Source of the DNA: Apricaphanius iberus
Taxonomy: Eukaryota > Chordata > Actinopteri > Cyprinodontiformes > Aphaniidae
Length of the DNA stretch: 64,000 nt
NCBI GenBank assembly: GCA_028564705.1
Contig: JAPXFQ010002811.1
Location: 1,550,001-1,614,000, forward strand
Reading direction: 5' to 3'
Below the pieces are notes generated by a model, which ran no database searches, was not told where the DNA came from, and was given only the letters and a program-made list of their open reading frames with translations. Shown one piece after another: positions 1 through 10,069 of this stretch (the stretch's first letter is position 1; each line of letters opens with the position of its first letter). Both the position numbers and the translations under genes were made by a program.

Positions 1-1383
1 TATTGGCAATATCTATAATTACATCATTACATCATTGTGAAGTAAAAATCCAGCAATTTAATTTGCAGTTAAGACCATATCTCCTTTACCATGTTCAATA
101 CAGGTTGGAATAGCATCTGACAGGGTCTAAAACGGACAGAATAAGACAAAGAAGGATAATCTTACTCTCTGTTCTCTTGCTCGTGGTTTTTGAAGCTTTT
201 ATTCTCTTTGCACATCTTTTTATAAATTCATCACAACAACAAAATTCCAGAAAAACAATCTGCTAAGTGAAATCAGTGCAAAACATTTAGTGTGGCAGAA
301 GTGATTTAGACACAATTCAACACTGGTCAAATAATAACTGAATAAATCGATTAACACCTAAAAAAAAAAGTGACAAACAGAAATGATGTCAACATCAATA
401 AACATGTAAAGTTAAACCCCAGACTGGTCACATCTCTTGCAGATTTAGTTTAATAAATTTAAATCAAGATATAACCAACACATTCCTTCACAATGGATGC
501 TATGTTAACAATTTTGAGTGGCCCAGCATGGGTCCAGACTTAAATTGGATATACAACCTGTAAGAGAGTTTTCAATTGATTAGTGATAGAGGGTATAAAT
601 AAATTTAAAATTATGTTTTCCTTATAAAAATGTAAAGAGAAACATATATCTTCTTTTTTCTTTTGAGACATGCCTGTCTCATGTCCCATCAGAAACACAA
701 TTAAAATAATCCATCCATCCATCCATCTTCTTAACCGCTTATCCAATTCAGGGTCACGGGGCAGCTGGAGCCTATCCCAGCAATTATCAGGCGTTAGGCA
801 GGGTACCAATTAAAATAATATTAATCCTAATTCTGCCAGGGAGTGAATCATTTTGATCTTAACTGTAAATTTGATCAGATAGAAAAGAATAAAAAAATAA
901 GGAAAATGAGAGATGTCCAGTTTGAATAATTTCAGCAACAAATTAACAACAAATGTGCTGCAAAACAATCCACAGTAGCCCATACAAACTTACAAATTAT
1001 TGCATTTGTGTAAAACTTGTCTTTTCTATATTGCACAAAGGCAGTAAAACCAAGAACTACCTAAATAAATCAACTTTGAAAACTATCAGCTTGCATATAC
1101 CAGTGAAAGTGCTTCAATATTTAAGAAATACATTTGAAATAAAAAGAAAGATCTGAAACCTTGGAAAAAGAATATGTATCTTCAAGTTTGGTCAATTAAA
1201 ACATGTATTCAGACTTTTTGCAGCTGTAGGAGTCGTCATGAGGCCTTGTGAGGAGTTAGGGTTAATGCCATTAACCAAACTGGATTATTCAAACATAAAA
1301 CTGGCAATAAATAATATAAGCAAGACAATCAAATGCATTTACAAGAAAAATGCAAAACAGTTTGCATGTGTAGATGCACACAA
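1..1383. other. Downstream flank of the SPSB-type gene, no gene seen
   Basis: AT-rich sequence 3' of the SPSB-type gene. It should contain that gene's 3' untranslated region, but I could not fix its end. Apart from the interspersed repeat near 0.7-0.8 kb I recognise nothing coding on either strand; the short open frames lack homology I know and lie in low-complexity sequence. Confidence 0.6.
709..808. repeat. Teleost interspersed repeat tail with (ATCC)n
   Basis: A short ATCC tandem run is followed by a segment reading CTTAACCGCTTATCC, then GGGTCACGGGGCAGCTGGAG and CCTATCCCAGCA. This run of motifs recurs in intergenic DNA of many fishes. A second piece of the same repeat, in the opposite orientation, lies at 62726-62761. 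I recognise the repeat but not its family name. Confidence 0.65.
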
Positions 1384-2334
1384 TTAGAAGTAGGAAAGCA
1401 GGTAATGGTGGAGTGAAGGTGGTAGAGGCAGTTTGTCCACTTGGTTCTGCCTTTGTTGCCCTAAATTCTGGCGGATTGACAGTCCACAAAGAGCCATCAG
1501 GGGCGGAGGATTGCCTGCAAATGTAAAAGGAACAAACGTATTAGTTTTACACTCTGTTAATCAGTACGATTCCCGTTTGCGACGCTTACGTGTGGTCCCG
1601 TTCATGTAGCGTAATTTAATTCTTGCTCCACCCCTCACGCTGCTTACTGCTGGGAACAGCTCCACTCCAGAGGGAAGGTCCTTAAATGCAACACCAAGGA
1701 AGCTGCCATCGACAGCAAAACCCAAAGTCCCCGCATCAGCATCCAGAACCAGCTGGACACGCTCAGGAATGAGGAGAGGTGTCTCTGTCTCTTTGCTTTC
1801 GAGTGAATTCGAATATTGTACTCTATAATCCACTTCAGTCTGAGAAGTCAACCTCCTCCTTTCACATGGATAATGTGCTAAAAGTTTTCCATCATGCCAC
1901 AGCTGATTGGTTTTAAGTTCCCATCCCCAGGACAGGGAATCTCCCCCCACCAGCACTTTATAACCTGAGTCTTGCAGAGGACAGTCCTGCTTTGAAATTC
2001 CTATGACTGCATGACTTCCTCTGTGCTCAGGGCTCCAATTTACCTCCCACACATGGAGCCCACTCTCCACCCCCACCTCAGCCCTGACGCCGTCACTGCT
2101 GAGCTCCACAGGTGAGCGTGTCACTTCCTGCATGCAGGGAGAAAGCTGGAAGTGAGGAGAGCGGTGGTGCGAGCTCCAGTGTGAGCGTCTGTCTCCTGGA
2201 GGAACGGCAGAGGAGCTTAGAGTGAGTGCCAGTCTGGACGAGGTTGGGACGGCCAGCAGAGGGAAGGCGGATGAAGGCGAGGGGACGCTGTCAGGTGTTG
2301 GGCCGTTCAGCCAGGCAGACAGGATGAGACCCAT
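1384..2334 (-). CDS. SPRY domain-containing SOCS box protein (SPSB-type)
   Basis: Two coding exons, 2334-1590 and 1514-1384, split by a 75-bp phase-1 intron with GTAAGC donor and TTTGCAG acceptor; product 291 aa. The SPRY/B30.2 domain (about residues 75-235) shows GLHVWEVNW, RGSHAVIGI, SWGWELKTNQLWHDGK and VVLD-like LVLDADAGTLGFAVDG. Exon 2 supplies the SOCS box: an Elongin B/C-binding part (PLMALCGLSIRQNLG) and a Cullin5-type LPLP motif near the C terminus. Family knowledge: SPSB proteins are substrate receptors of Elongin B/C-Cullin5 E3 ubiquitin ligases, recruiting targets through SPRY. The length fits SPSB1/2/4 (about 260-275 aa), with a longer, serine/proline-rich N terminus. The ATG at 2334 has a purine at -3 and follows a possible acceptor (GACACAG), so a 5' non-coding exon is likely. 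The paralogue cannot be fixed from sequence alone; the N-terminal third is divergent. Confidence 0.92.
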
Positions 2335-3187
2335 TGGGATGAAAAGAAATCTGTGTCAAAGAAGAACTGTGGAGGATGCAGAAAGAAAAACAAACAAACA
2401 GCTTAAGGTTAATATAATTGACCATGAGTTAAATTTAGCATGTAGGTCAGCGACTGGTGATAAAACGCACAAATTAACACAGACATGGACAATGTTGCTG
2501 GCACCCATGACAAAGATAGACTGAAAGGCCTTGAAATGAAGTTTCTTTCTTTCTTATTGAAGAAACAAAATCCTGACCTCTTAAAAATGCTCCCCCTGAT
2601 ATTCATTCAGTGTGGGGGGAGGAAAAAACCCTCATTGTTAGGGCAATTGATGGCAGGCGTCTTATTAATGCATTGTACAACCTCTCCTATACCAGCTAGA
2701 GGAATTTATCACTTTGCATGTTTAACACGTGGAGGAAAAACGTGAATAAATATCGTCACAGTGGCATCATTTACTCAGGGCAGAATTGGGGGAAGGCAGT
2801 GGTGCGGTTACAGAGCCTCCATATTTACCAGTTTCTCTCTAAATTAGTTTTGTTGTCGCATCAGGGAGCAGTTACCATTGTTGTGTGCTGAGTAGGCGCA
2901 AACTTTTTTGCTGCTCACAATATATCAGCAGCAAACATATCAGAGATGATTTCTTGGATTTTGATTGTTTTTAATGAGGTATTGCATAACAAGGTGTTTG
3001 CAGCAACCGCCACAGGATCCTGATACAGCCAACGAAGACTGATTAAAAAGAAATTGGCCTCTGGGTCACGTTGTTTTAATATATTGCCCAGGGAAAAGAA
3101 ACTCAAGGATTACATTTTAAGTTCAAAGCAGCTATAACCAACTTTAAAGTTATTACACAAAAAATATTTGGTTGAAGGTTCTAATTT

Positions 3188-3510
3188 GTGATGCACTGAT
3201 ACTGGTACCGTTCTTATGATGCCATGAACCAATACTTAAAATGTTTAAACTTAAATAATTTCACAGAAATTTTTTAATTTTCACATGAAGTTTTAGTTTT
3301 TTATTCATTTTTATTAATAATTTACATTTTTTTATACAATTCACCATCATTTGCTGTAACAAGCAGAGCAGAAAATAACACCTGTCTACCAATTTATTGC
3401 ATTTTTTAAGTAGAAGTATCAGTATTGGTACTCCGTACAGACAAGTACTCAAATCCAACTATCGGTATCATTTCGTTTTGAAAAAAAGTGGTATTTTTGC
3501 ACCCCTAGTT
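3188..3510. repeat. Possible non-autonomous DNA element
   Basis: The left end reads GATGCACTGATACTGGTACC and the right end contains CGGTATCA and TTTTTGCACCCCTAG. These resemble the opposed ends of a common short fish DNA element. Family and target-site duplication were not resolved. Confidence 0.35.
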
Positions 3511-4379
3511 CTATTGATTGAGTTTTCATTTACAGATATTTAATTATTAAAGCATTTAAAGGGACAATTTTCAAGAATATCTTCCTGCAGTTACAATGGC
3601 AGAGCGCTGCCATAATCCAATCTATACAGGAAGTAAATGTTGAAATAAATTGATAGATCACATTAAGTTTAGGCATGGTTCTCCAATAAAGATTAGGAAA
3701 ATAGTAAAGTTAGGTTTAGGTAATGCTCTTCCAATATTACGATCAGTAATAAATCAACCAAGCCTGCCAATCAGAGATGAGAAAGGCCGGTGGATTGGAT
3801 TATGGCGGCGCCTTTGTCAGCCATAACTGCAGATGCTTCCCTCTCCAATTCTTCTATAATGCTTTGAGATTAAGCTTCTGCATAAAACAAACATTTATTT
3901 TTAGGATTTTTCACCCACATGTTTGCCAGTGGAACACATTTGTCATCAAGAGTAGGCTATAGATCAAACCTCACCGGGCAAAATATAAAGAATGTTTGTC
4001 TCTATAATGATCATGGATATAACAGGCTAATTTATTAAGCGCAGGGAATAGCCCCATATTCAGATAGCACTTAAATATTAATTACCTACCTATGCCTAAT
4101 CAGGATATATTGTTTCATCTCTCTGAATCTTGCCTCTCACTGTATAAATTAAGTCTGAATTAAATAAACACTTATACTCAGCACTTACTGCACATGGCTT
4201 CTCTAGATGTTTGTAGGCCAGATTCTGCTTCAGATTATTTCATGTGTCAGAGCAAAACAAATAATGTATTTTATCATAAATAATAGTTGAATCTCACCAG
4301 TTGGTTTGGGTCCTACCGTCTGTCTGGTACAGTGTACAGCAGGGTTTCTCTGCTTTATAAACAGTGCTTATCAAGCATC

Positions 4380-4640
4380 CTGCGGGTCTTATCGGTACCA
4401 CCCCCGTCTGACCCGGTTTTTGGAGCCGACCTCCGGGACGGGAACAGCACAGTCCATCACTTGGATCTGACGCCATCCTCCAGCCGCAGAGACAAGGACG
4501 ACAGATCCATGACGTACCTGTAAATAAATGAGACGGATGCTGAAAGAAACGACCCTACATCCCGTTATCAGCCTGTTTTGATCTCAGTCAGCCACGCTGC
4601 TTCTTTCCTCCCTAACGCGTTCTGTAATGAATGTAAACAT
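4380..4640 (-). promoter_or_regulatory. CG-rich patch, candidate promoter/5' exon of the SPSB-type gene
   Basis: A local rise in CpG content in otherwise AT-rich DNA, 2 kb upstream of the SPSB-type start codon. On the minus strand a good 5' splice site, CAG|GTACGT, ends a possible exon at 4518. Together with the acceptor just upstream of the ATG this would make a 5'-UTR exon with an intron of about 2.2 kb. This is inference; no transcript evidence is available. Confidence 0.28.
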
Positions 4641-5050
4641 AAATGGCGAAACACAGGAATAAAATCACACTCGGGCTTTTTACTAACAAGAAGAGAAAAA
4701 TGAAATAAAAGCCAAAGCGGCTCATTATTTTTGGAGCATACAGGCGGCGTTGGCGCAAACAGCGATGAGGGTTTTACTGTGTTCCCTGTGCGAAGTCTTA
4801 CAGGCGATTTTTTTTTTTTTTACGTAGTAAAAAATAGATAATAAGGTTTAATTTTTTATAATTGAGAACATCGTATATTACAAAGGAAATTATCTGTGGA
4901 ATGTTATAAGACACAGTGTTATTCTTTGCCGTTTAATGGAATATCTGAGGTTTTTTTTCCTGATTCCTGTACTCAGTTTTAGAGACGCCGAGTGTTTATG
5001 TAATGGTTAAGCGAAGCCTCTAGGGAGAGCTGCGTCCTTCTCAGATATAT

Positions 5051-5840
5051 TATGGGGTTATAACGATACCAGTTTGAGATGAAACTGAAAAGAAATATTG
5101 GCTCTTCATTTTGAATCTGAAATAAATGCAGTGAAAAGTTCTGTATTATTGGTAAAAGAAGAATGATTTAAAAAACGTAAGGCAAATTACAGCCTAGTGG
5201 AATCAAACCCTTGACAACAGGTTTATCCTGATCCTTAACCACTAGACCACCACAGTAGGTATGTTTTTAGCCCCCCTGTGGCGCAATTTACACCAAATGA
5301 AAGGACGCAAACAGTGATTGACTTAAAAGTTATATCAAAATGAACATTACAGAAGCTATAGCAGTGGGTTTTGTTGTAATATGTGGACATTTTAGAGATT
5401 AAAAAATATATAAAAGAATTACAAGTGGCCTTTACTGGGTTTAATGGGTATAAAACGGCCTGAGTCACTGATAGCTGATAGCAAGCAACTACTGATCTTA
5501 AGCCATCCCACCCCACCCCACCCCGCGCATGTGCACGACGTGAAATGAGTACCAGCAGAATGAAACTGAAAAGCAGCAGAAGTGAAAAAAGATTGGCATT
5601 GGAAAAAAATATCAAAGTGTAAACATTTGATTCTGAGTGAGTTAATTGTTTTAATGCTTATATTTTGAGTTTCATTTCCATTTTTTTACTCTCAGTTTAA
5701 ATTTTACTTTTCACTACATTTATTTCAGATTCAAAATTTAGATTTTCAGTTACAATTATATTTTTCAACGTCACATTTTATTTTCAGAGCTAATATTTAT
5801 TTTCAGTTTAATCTCAGGCTAGTATCGTTATAACCCCATA
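5051..5840. mobile_element. Inverted-repeat DNA element (about 790 bp)
   Basis: The ends are inverted copies of TATGGGGTTATAACGATAC (5051-5069 and 5822-5840). Similarity continues inward for roughly 90 bp as alternating blocks (AAACTGAAAA, GAATCTGAAATAAATG) on both arms. No transposase is encoded, so it is non-autonomous. A tRNA-like segment lies inside. Confidence 0.7.
5199..5253 (-). repeat. tRNA-derived (SINE-head-like) segment with A and B boxes
   Basis: On the minus strand an A-box-like TGGTCTAGTGG (5249-5239) is followed about 30 bp later by a B-box-like GGTTTGATTCC (5209-5199). Spacing and order match an internal RNA polymerase III promoter. No complete cloverleaf is evident, so this is better read as a tRNA-derived relic than a tRNA gene. 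Confidence 0.5.
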
Positions 5841-5864
5841 TTATGGGATGCTGTTTGTAAAGTT

Positions 5865-6313
5865 ACACAGTCAAATATTAACAGCAATAATTTTGGTTAT
5901 TTAGCCTTTCATACGAGAAAAAAAATGGGGTTAATTTTTCAAATGCATATTTTCAGCTTATTGTTCATATATTTATAAATGTTACATTTACTAAATAAAT
6001 ATTTAGATACCAAGCTAAATATCTAATTTAAAATGTAATGTTTATTTATCAAAACTAAATCGTTATTTTCAAAACTAAATATTTAGTTTAAATTAAATAT
6101 TTAGGCCATACCTACATATTTAACTAAATGTTTAGCTCTAAACTAAATGTAGGTATATTTAGCTAGAGAGCTAAATATTTAATAAGTAAATGCCGCATTT
6201 ATAAATACATGAATAACTGTGAAAATATTTGTTTGAAAAATGAACCCCATTTTTTTCCTCCTAGCCTGAAAGGCTAAATAACCAAAAATATTGCTGTTAA
6301 TATTTGACTGTGT
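5865..6313. mobile_element. Foldback (long inverted repeat) element, about 450 bp
   Basis: The left arm, starting ACACAGTCAAATATTAACAG, is mirrored at the right end for about 75 bp, including GGTTATTTAGCC and an AATGGGGTT block. The centre is built of repeated, partly palindromic CTAAATATTTAG words. The whole element could fold on itself. There is no coding capacity. Confidence 0.75.
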
Positions 6314-6896
6314 TCACTGTAAGATTGAGATTCATTCATTACGAATTCAGTCGATTTGCACCTCTTAGCTATATTTAGTAGTAACATTAATTTTTATTTT
6401 AATCTGATGAAAGTTTACTTTTTTATCTCTAACATCATACGATAATTTAGCAAATAGTAATAATCCTGGTTATCATAACTGACCTAAATCAGGAAATCCA
6501 CATTTGATTAAGCTATAATATTTGTGAATTTTACCCATAACCTAAATCTTGGCTTTCCTGTGGCGCTTGAATGCTTCTTTCTTCTTTTTTTTTGCACTAT
6601 GTTTTCTGGCCCCTTCAGCTTCCTCCTTGGCTGCGGTAAACTTTGATAGTTGTGTCACAATGTTTTCATCTGTGACAAACTGATGATTTGCCCAGGGTGT
6701 CTCTAGCCCTTTGCCATGTGACCGGTATATCATGTCTATCAGCACAGTGGTACACCTTCTTCCATTTTTCTGGGTTAACTTTAGTTCAATAAAGCTTTTC
6801 TGAACAGACAGATCTCTGCTTACATCAGGTTATGTCTCTGCCTTGCTTAAATCTCATGTTGGAGAAAGAATGTCTTGCATGCTTCACCACTTCACC

Positions 6897-6929
6897 ATAA
6901 TTCAACATGGCCGTTCCATGTTGAATTAT
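6897..6929. repeat. Perfect 14-bp hairpin
   Basis: A 14-bp arm (6897-6910) is exactly complementary to 6916-6929, with a 5-nt loop CCGTT. It is isolated and belongs to no element I recognise. Confidence 0.6.
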
Positions 6930-7879
6930 TATTCACCCAAATTAAAAGTAGGTTTATTATTAGGGGTAAATCTGGCATAACCGGTTTCTTCTGGAAGACT
7001 CCTCAGCTTCATCATTTGTCACATGTTCATCATCTCTTAGCTATGCTCTTCAGTTTGCCTGTTTACATTCTTTAATGGCTACAGATTTCAAAATGAAAGA
7101 TGTAAATTTTGCAACAAAACAAGGAAAAGCAGACGCTTGGAATCATAGTACAAATACTATGTAGAAAAACTCTGGGTCCTCCAATCATGGCGCTCCATAA
7201 TTACAATAAAATGACAATAATAGATGTATGTGCAGTTTCTCAGTCCCTACAAGCATAGCTTCTTAAGAAACATTGTTAGGTTTTGATGAGATGAGCTAGA
7301 CTGAGAGTTTTTGTTCTTTACAACATGAACGTGAACTGGTAGCAGTACAGTTTGCAGACTTGAATGACTTTTTGGAGAAGTACTGAAAGCAAGAGGGGAA
7401 CCAAATTTAGTAAAATAATAGATCCCACTCAAAGATCCCAAAAAGAGGAACACCTTCTGGGGGGGCACAGAAAAAGATTGAATAATTATTTTTGTTCTGC
7501 TTTGAAAAAAAGCACATTTAAGTGGTTTTGTTAGAGGGAAGTTAGAAAAATCCTCAGGAAGGTCAGGCAAATATCTGCAGATGTATCTCACCCCACTTAA
7601 GTCTCAACCACATGAGCAGTATAAAACTGCTGTTCTCTATTTGCTTTTATTGTAGTTTTGTTGTTGAATTCCAGTACTTTCCCCGTTAAGTACAGCAAAT
7701 TGTCCTCCTGGTTAGATATGTGTATACTGCATTGGTGGTTAATATAAGAGGAGTCAGTGTATTTCCTTATTGTATTTTATTTTAATTTAAATATCTAAAT
7801 AGAAAGAAATATTTAAAGAATTCCAACTGAGTGCAAACAAAATTAAGTGTTTTATCTGTTCTCCTGCAGATGTCCTCAC

Positions 7880-8782
7880 CCCAGTCATAAAGCTGGGGCT
7901 CCTTGAGGCTTGCATGCTCCACCATGCCGGTGATCTTCTCTCCAGGTTTGGGTTCAAACTCCAGGTAAGAGTGAATCTGATAGAGCCAGTTCCCATTGGG
8001 CAGCTCGTCAGTAGATGTAACATCAGATGTGACCTTCTCTCCGATCTCAGCCACGTCACCCTGATTTGTTTCGGATAGAAATCGTACGCGCTGCATGTGA
8101 GAATGTGTGAATGTTGACTTTACTCTGCCGTAGCTGATCTCAACCAAACGTAAGGCTCCACTAGGAAAAACATGGTGAGACTCAAATTTTGGTCATAAAA
8201 AAAGCACGTGTTTGTCTTGGTTATAAAATGTATAATGTCATACTATTGCAAATATTTATCAGGTTTAAAATATTTGCAATTATATTAAGAATATAAATTA
8301 ATATATTCATCCAAATGCTTGTCCAAAACATTTGAACATGTTGTGGAAGTTACCTGCAGTCAGTAGGTTTTCATACGCCAGCTGTACACTTTTTTTGCAG
8401 TGGATTGTTTTCCATCTGACAGGAATCTTGGCATCTTGTTGAGGATATCTGCATATTTTTCTCATATCTCTGTATATCCCACAACCTTACCCAAAATGAT
8501 GTTATATTGTATATTCGAAATCTTATTGAAGGACAACTGCTCCAAGAACACAACGTCATGACTATCATGGGAGTTAAGCTGGCAATGGGCTAAATAATAA
8601 CCATAATAAGCACCTAAAACACAAGAAAACATAATATCAATACATGTTAATCTGTCATAAGATCATTCTAAATATTCAGCATATACAGTGGAATATATAG
8701 AGATTATGTTGGCCTAAAGTCACTTACCTTCTGATGAAACAAGTAAAAGCTCCAGAAAAATAAAGACATTTTATGCCTGCAT
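7880..8782 (-). pseudogene. MHC class II beta chain pseudogene (beta-1)
   Basis: Three exons align with the intact beta-2/beta-3 genes: signal exon 8782-8728 (55 nt), beta1-domain exon 8613-8354 (260 nt instead of 264-267) and beta2 Ig-domain exon 8160-7880 (281 nt instead of 282). Splice sites still look normal. Lesions: a TAA at codon 4 of the signal exon; TGA and frameshift in the beta1 exon, with the downstream frame recovering WKTIHCKK; TAA replacing Tyr in AEYSQHS, a 1-nt deletion near WLR, and the second Ig cysteine changed to Gly (KITGMVEHAS) in the beta2 exon. Intron-3 sequence persists downstream, but I find no connecting-peptide, transmembrane or cytoplasmic exons. It cannot encode a beta chain and is the most decayed beta copy of the array. 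Confidence 0.9.
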
Positions 8783-10069
8783 GCCGTCGGCCTAATAACA
8801 GAGATCTGCCTGACAGGTTACTGGCAATGAGGTATTAAAACAAAAATGAGGAAGGGCATCAGCAGATTTAGTGATATGCTTGTCCAACAGGAGTGGCAAA
8901 TGTTATGATCAAAACAGCCTTTCGTCATCTCCAGGGCAAGACAAGATAGGGAGACAACCTCTCTAGAAGTTTTTAAATAATGTCAAAGACTTACTGTTTT
9001 AGTAATGCTTTTGATTTGCAACATTTGCCTTGTAGTGTCTTTATAATTCCTTCATTGCTTCTCTCTCCATGCTTATATATATGGTCATATGGTTTGTTGT
9101 GTTGTCCTGGTTTTATTCTAATGCCCCAGTTTTGCCTGATTTTGCCTATTATCTTTTATTTGTTCTTCGTTGTGATTGACTCTGTGCAGCGCTTTTTATT
9201 CATTGTAATTTCTTCACCAACACGCTGGAATTTTCGATTCAAAAAGTTTTTGAATAATAAATTGTGTTGCATCAGTGTGTTGAGGAGGTAGTAGTCCCCG
9301 TTGGTGAGGTCATTCATTGAACGCCAAGTTCAGTTTAGTGGCTACATCCTGACCTTATGGCTACCCGGACAGTAACAATTAAGAAGTCATTTAAATACTA
9401 ACCATCTGACTACATGAAATAGTTTAACAATATCTCCAAAAGCAAAAAAACAAGGCCTAATCTAAAGAAAGTTCCCTATGTCCCCTTCTGTCTGCTGAAA
9501 ATTGACTATAAACACGTCTCCTTTCGAGAGTATGCAAAAAACAAAAAAACTTCTTTTCATGCTTTTTCTTTAAAATCTTAAAACAAGCTATATTAGCAGA
9601 TGCCAATACTCATAAGGCACATTAGGTGTCAAACATTTCTGGAGTAGAATGATTTAAATAATTAAGAGCAGAAGATCTGGAGTGGATTTATGATGATCTT
9701 TTTAGTTTTTAAATCTACAATGAGCAACAAAATCTGACAACTCAGCTCCTTTAAGTTTATGATCTCACGGCTCCTTTAAAATTTATATATTGCAGTTAAA
9801 CCAAAAAAAATGTAAAATATTCACAATAAAATCAATTTATTGTTTTTAATTACAAACACACAGATTATGTGGCCTGGTGAGTAGTGGTTGTTAAGACTAT
9901 TTAAACTCCCATTGCAAAAATGTTCATCATTCATGATGCTGTTTTGCTAATAATCACTGAAAACTTTGCCAGTAAATGACAGATAGTTCACGCCATTAGA
10001 CATGATAATGTGCTCTTTTTTTTACTCCACTATCTATTTTGTCCATCTTTAACATCAGCAGAAATCTGT
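8783..10069. other. Intergenic spacer between beta-1 and alpha-A pseudogenes
   Basis: AT-rich spacer, including what was the promoter of beta-1 (a stretch like GGCAATGAGG at about 8.83 kb echoes the beta-2/beta-3 5' flanks). A 103-codon plus-strand frame (8980-9291) is hydrophobic and aligns with nothing I know; I treat it as chance. No other feature seen. Confidence 0.55.

Larger units (their letters stand above)
2335..7879. other. Intergenic stretch between SPSB-type gene and MHC II array
   Basis: Mostly AT-rich DNA. It holds a probable repeat at 3188-3510, a CG-richer patch at 4380-4640, two inverted-repeat elements (5051-5840, 5865-6313) and a small perfect hairpin near 6.9 kb. The segment 7590-7870 is recognisable intron-3 sequence of the beta-1 pseudogene. 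A 67-codon frame at 6542-6745 minus looks like a decayed transposon fragment (basic lysine-rich tail), not a gene. Otherwise I see nothing coding. Confidence 0.6.

Noticed and set aside
4294..4523. Coding exon in the CG-rich patch
   Set aside because: Frames on both strands are open but match nothing. The patch is better explained as promoter or 5'-UTR.
5199..5253. tRNA gene on the minus strand (and again at 48719-48775)
   Set aside because: A and B boxes are present but I could not pair an acceptor stem or find a proper anticodon arm; both sit inside repeats.
6542..6745. 67-codon frame with lysine-rich C terminus
   Set aside because: No intron/exon context or recognisable domain. Flanking sequence in the other frames reads like decayed transposon coding DNA.
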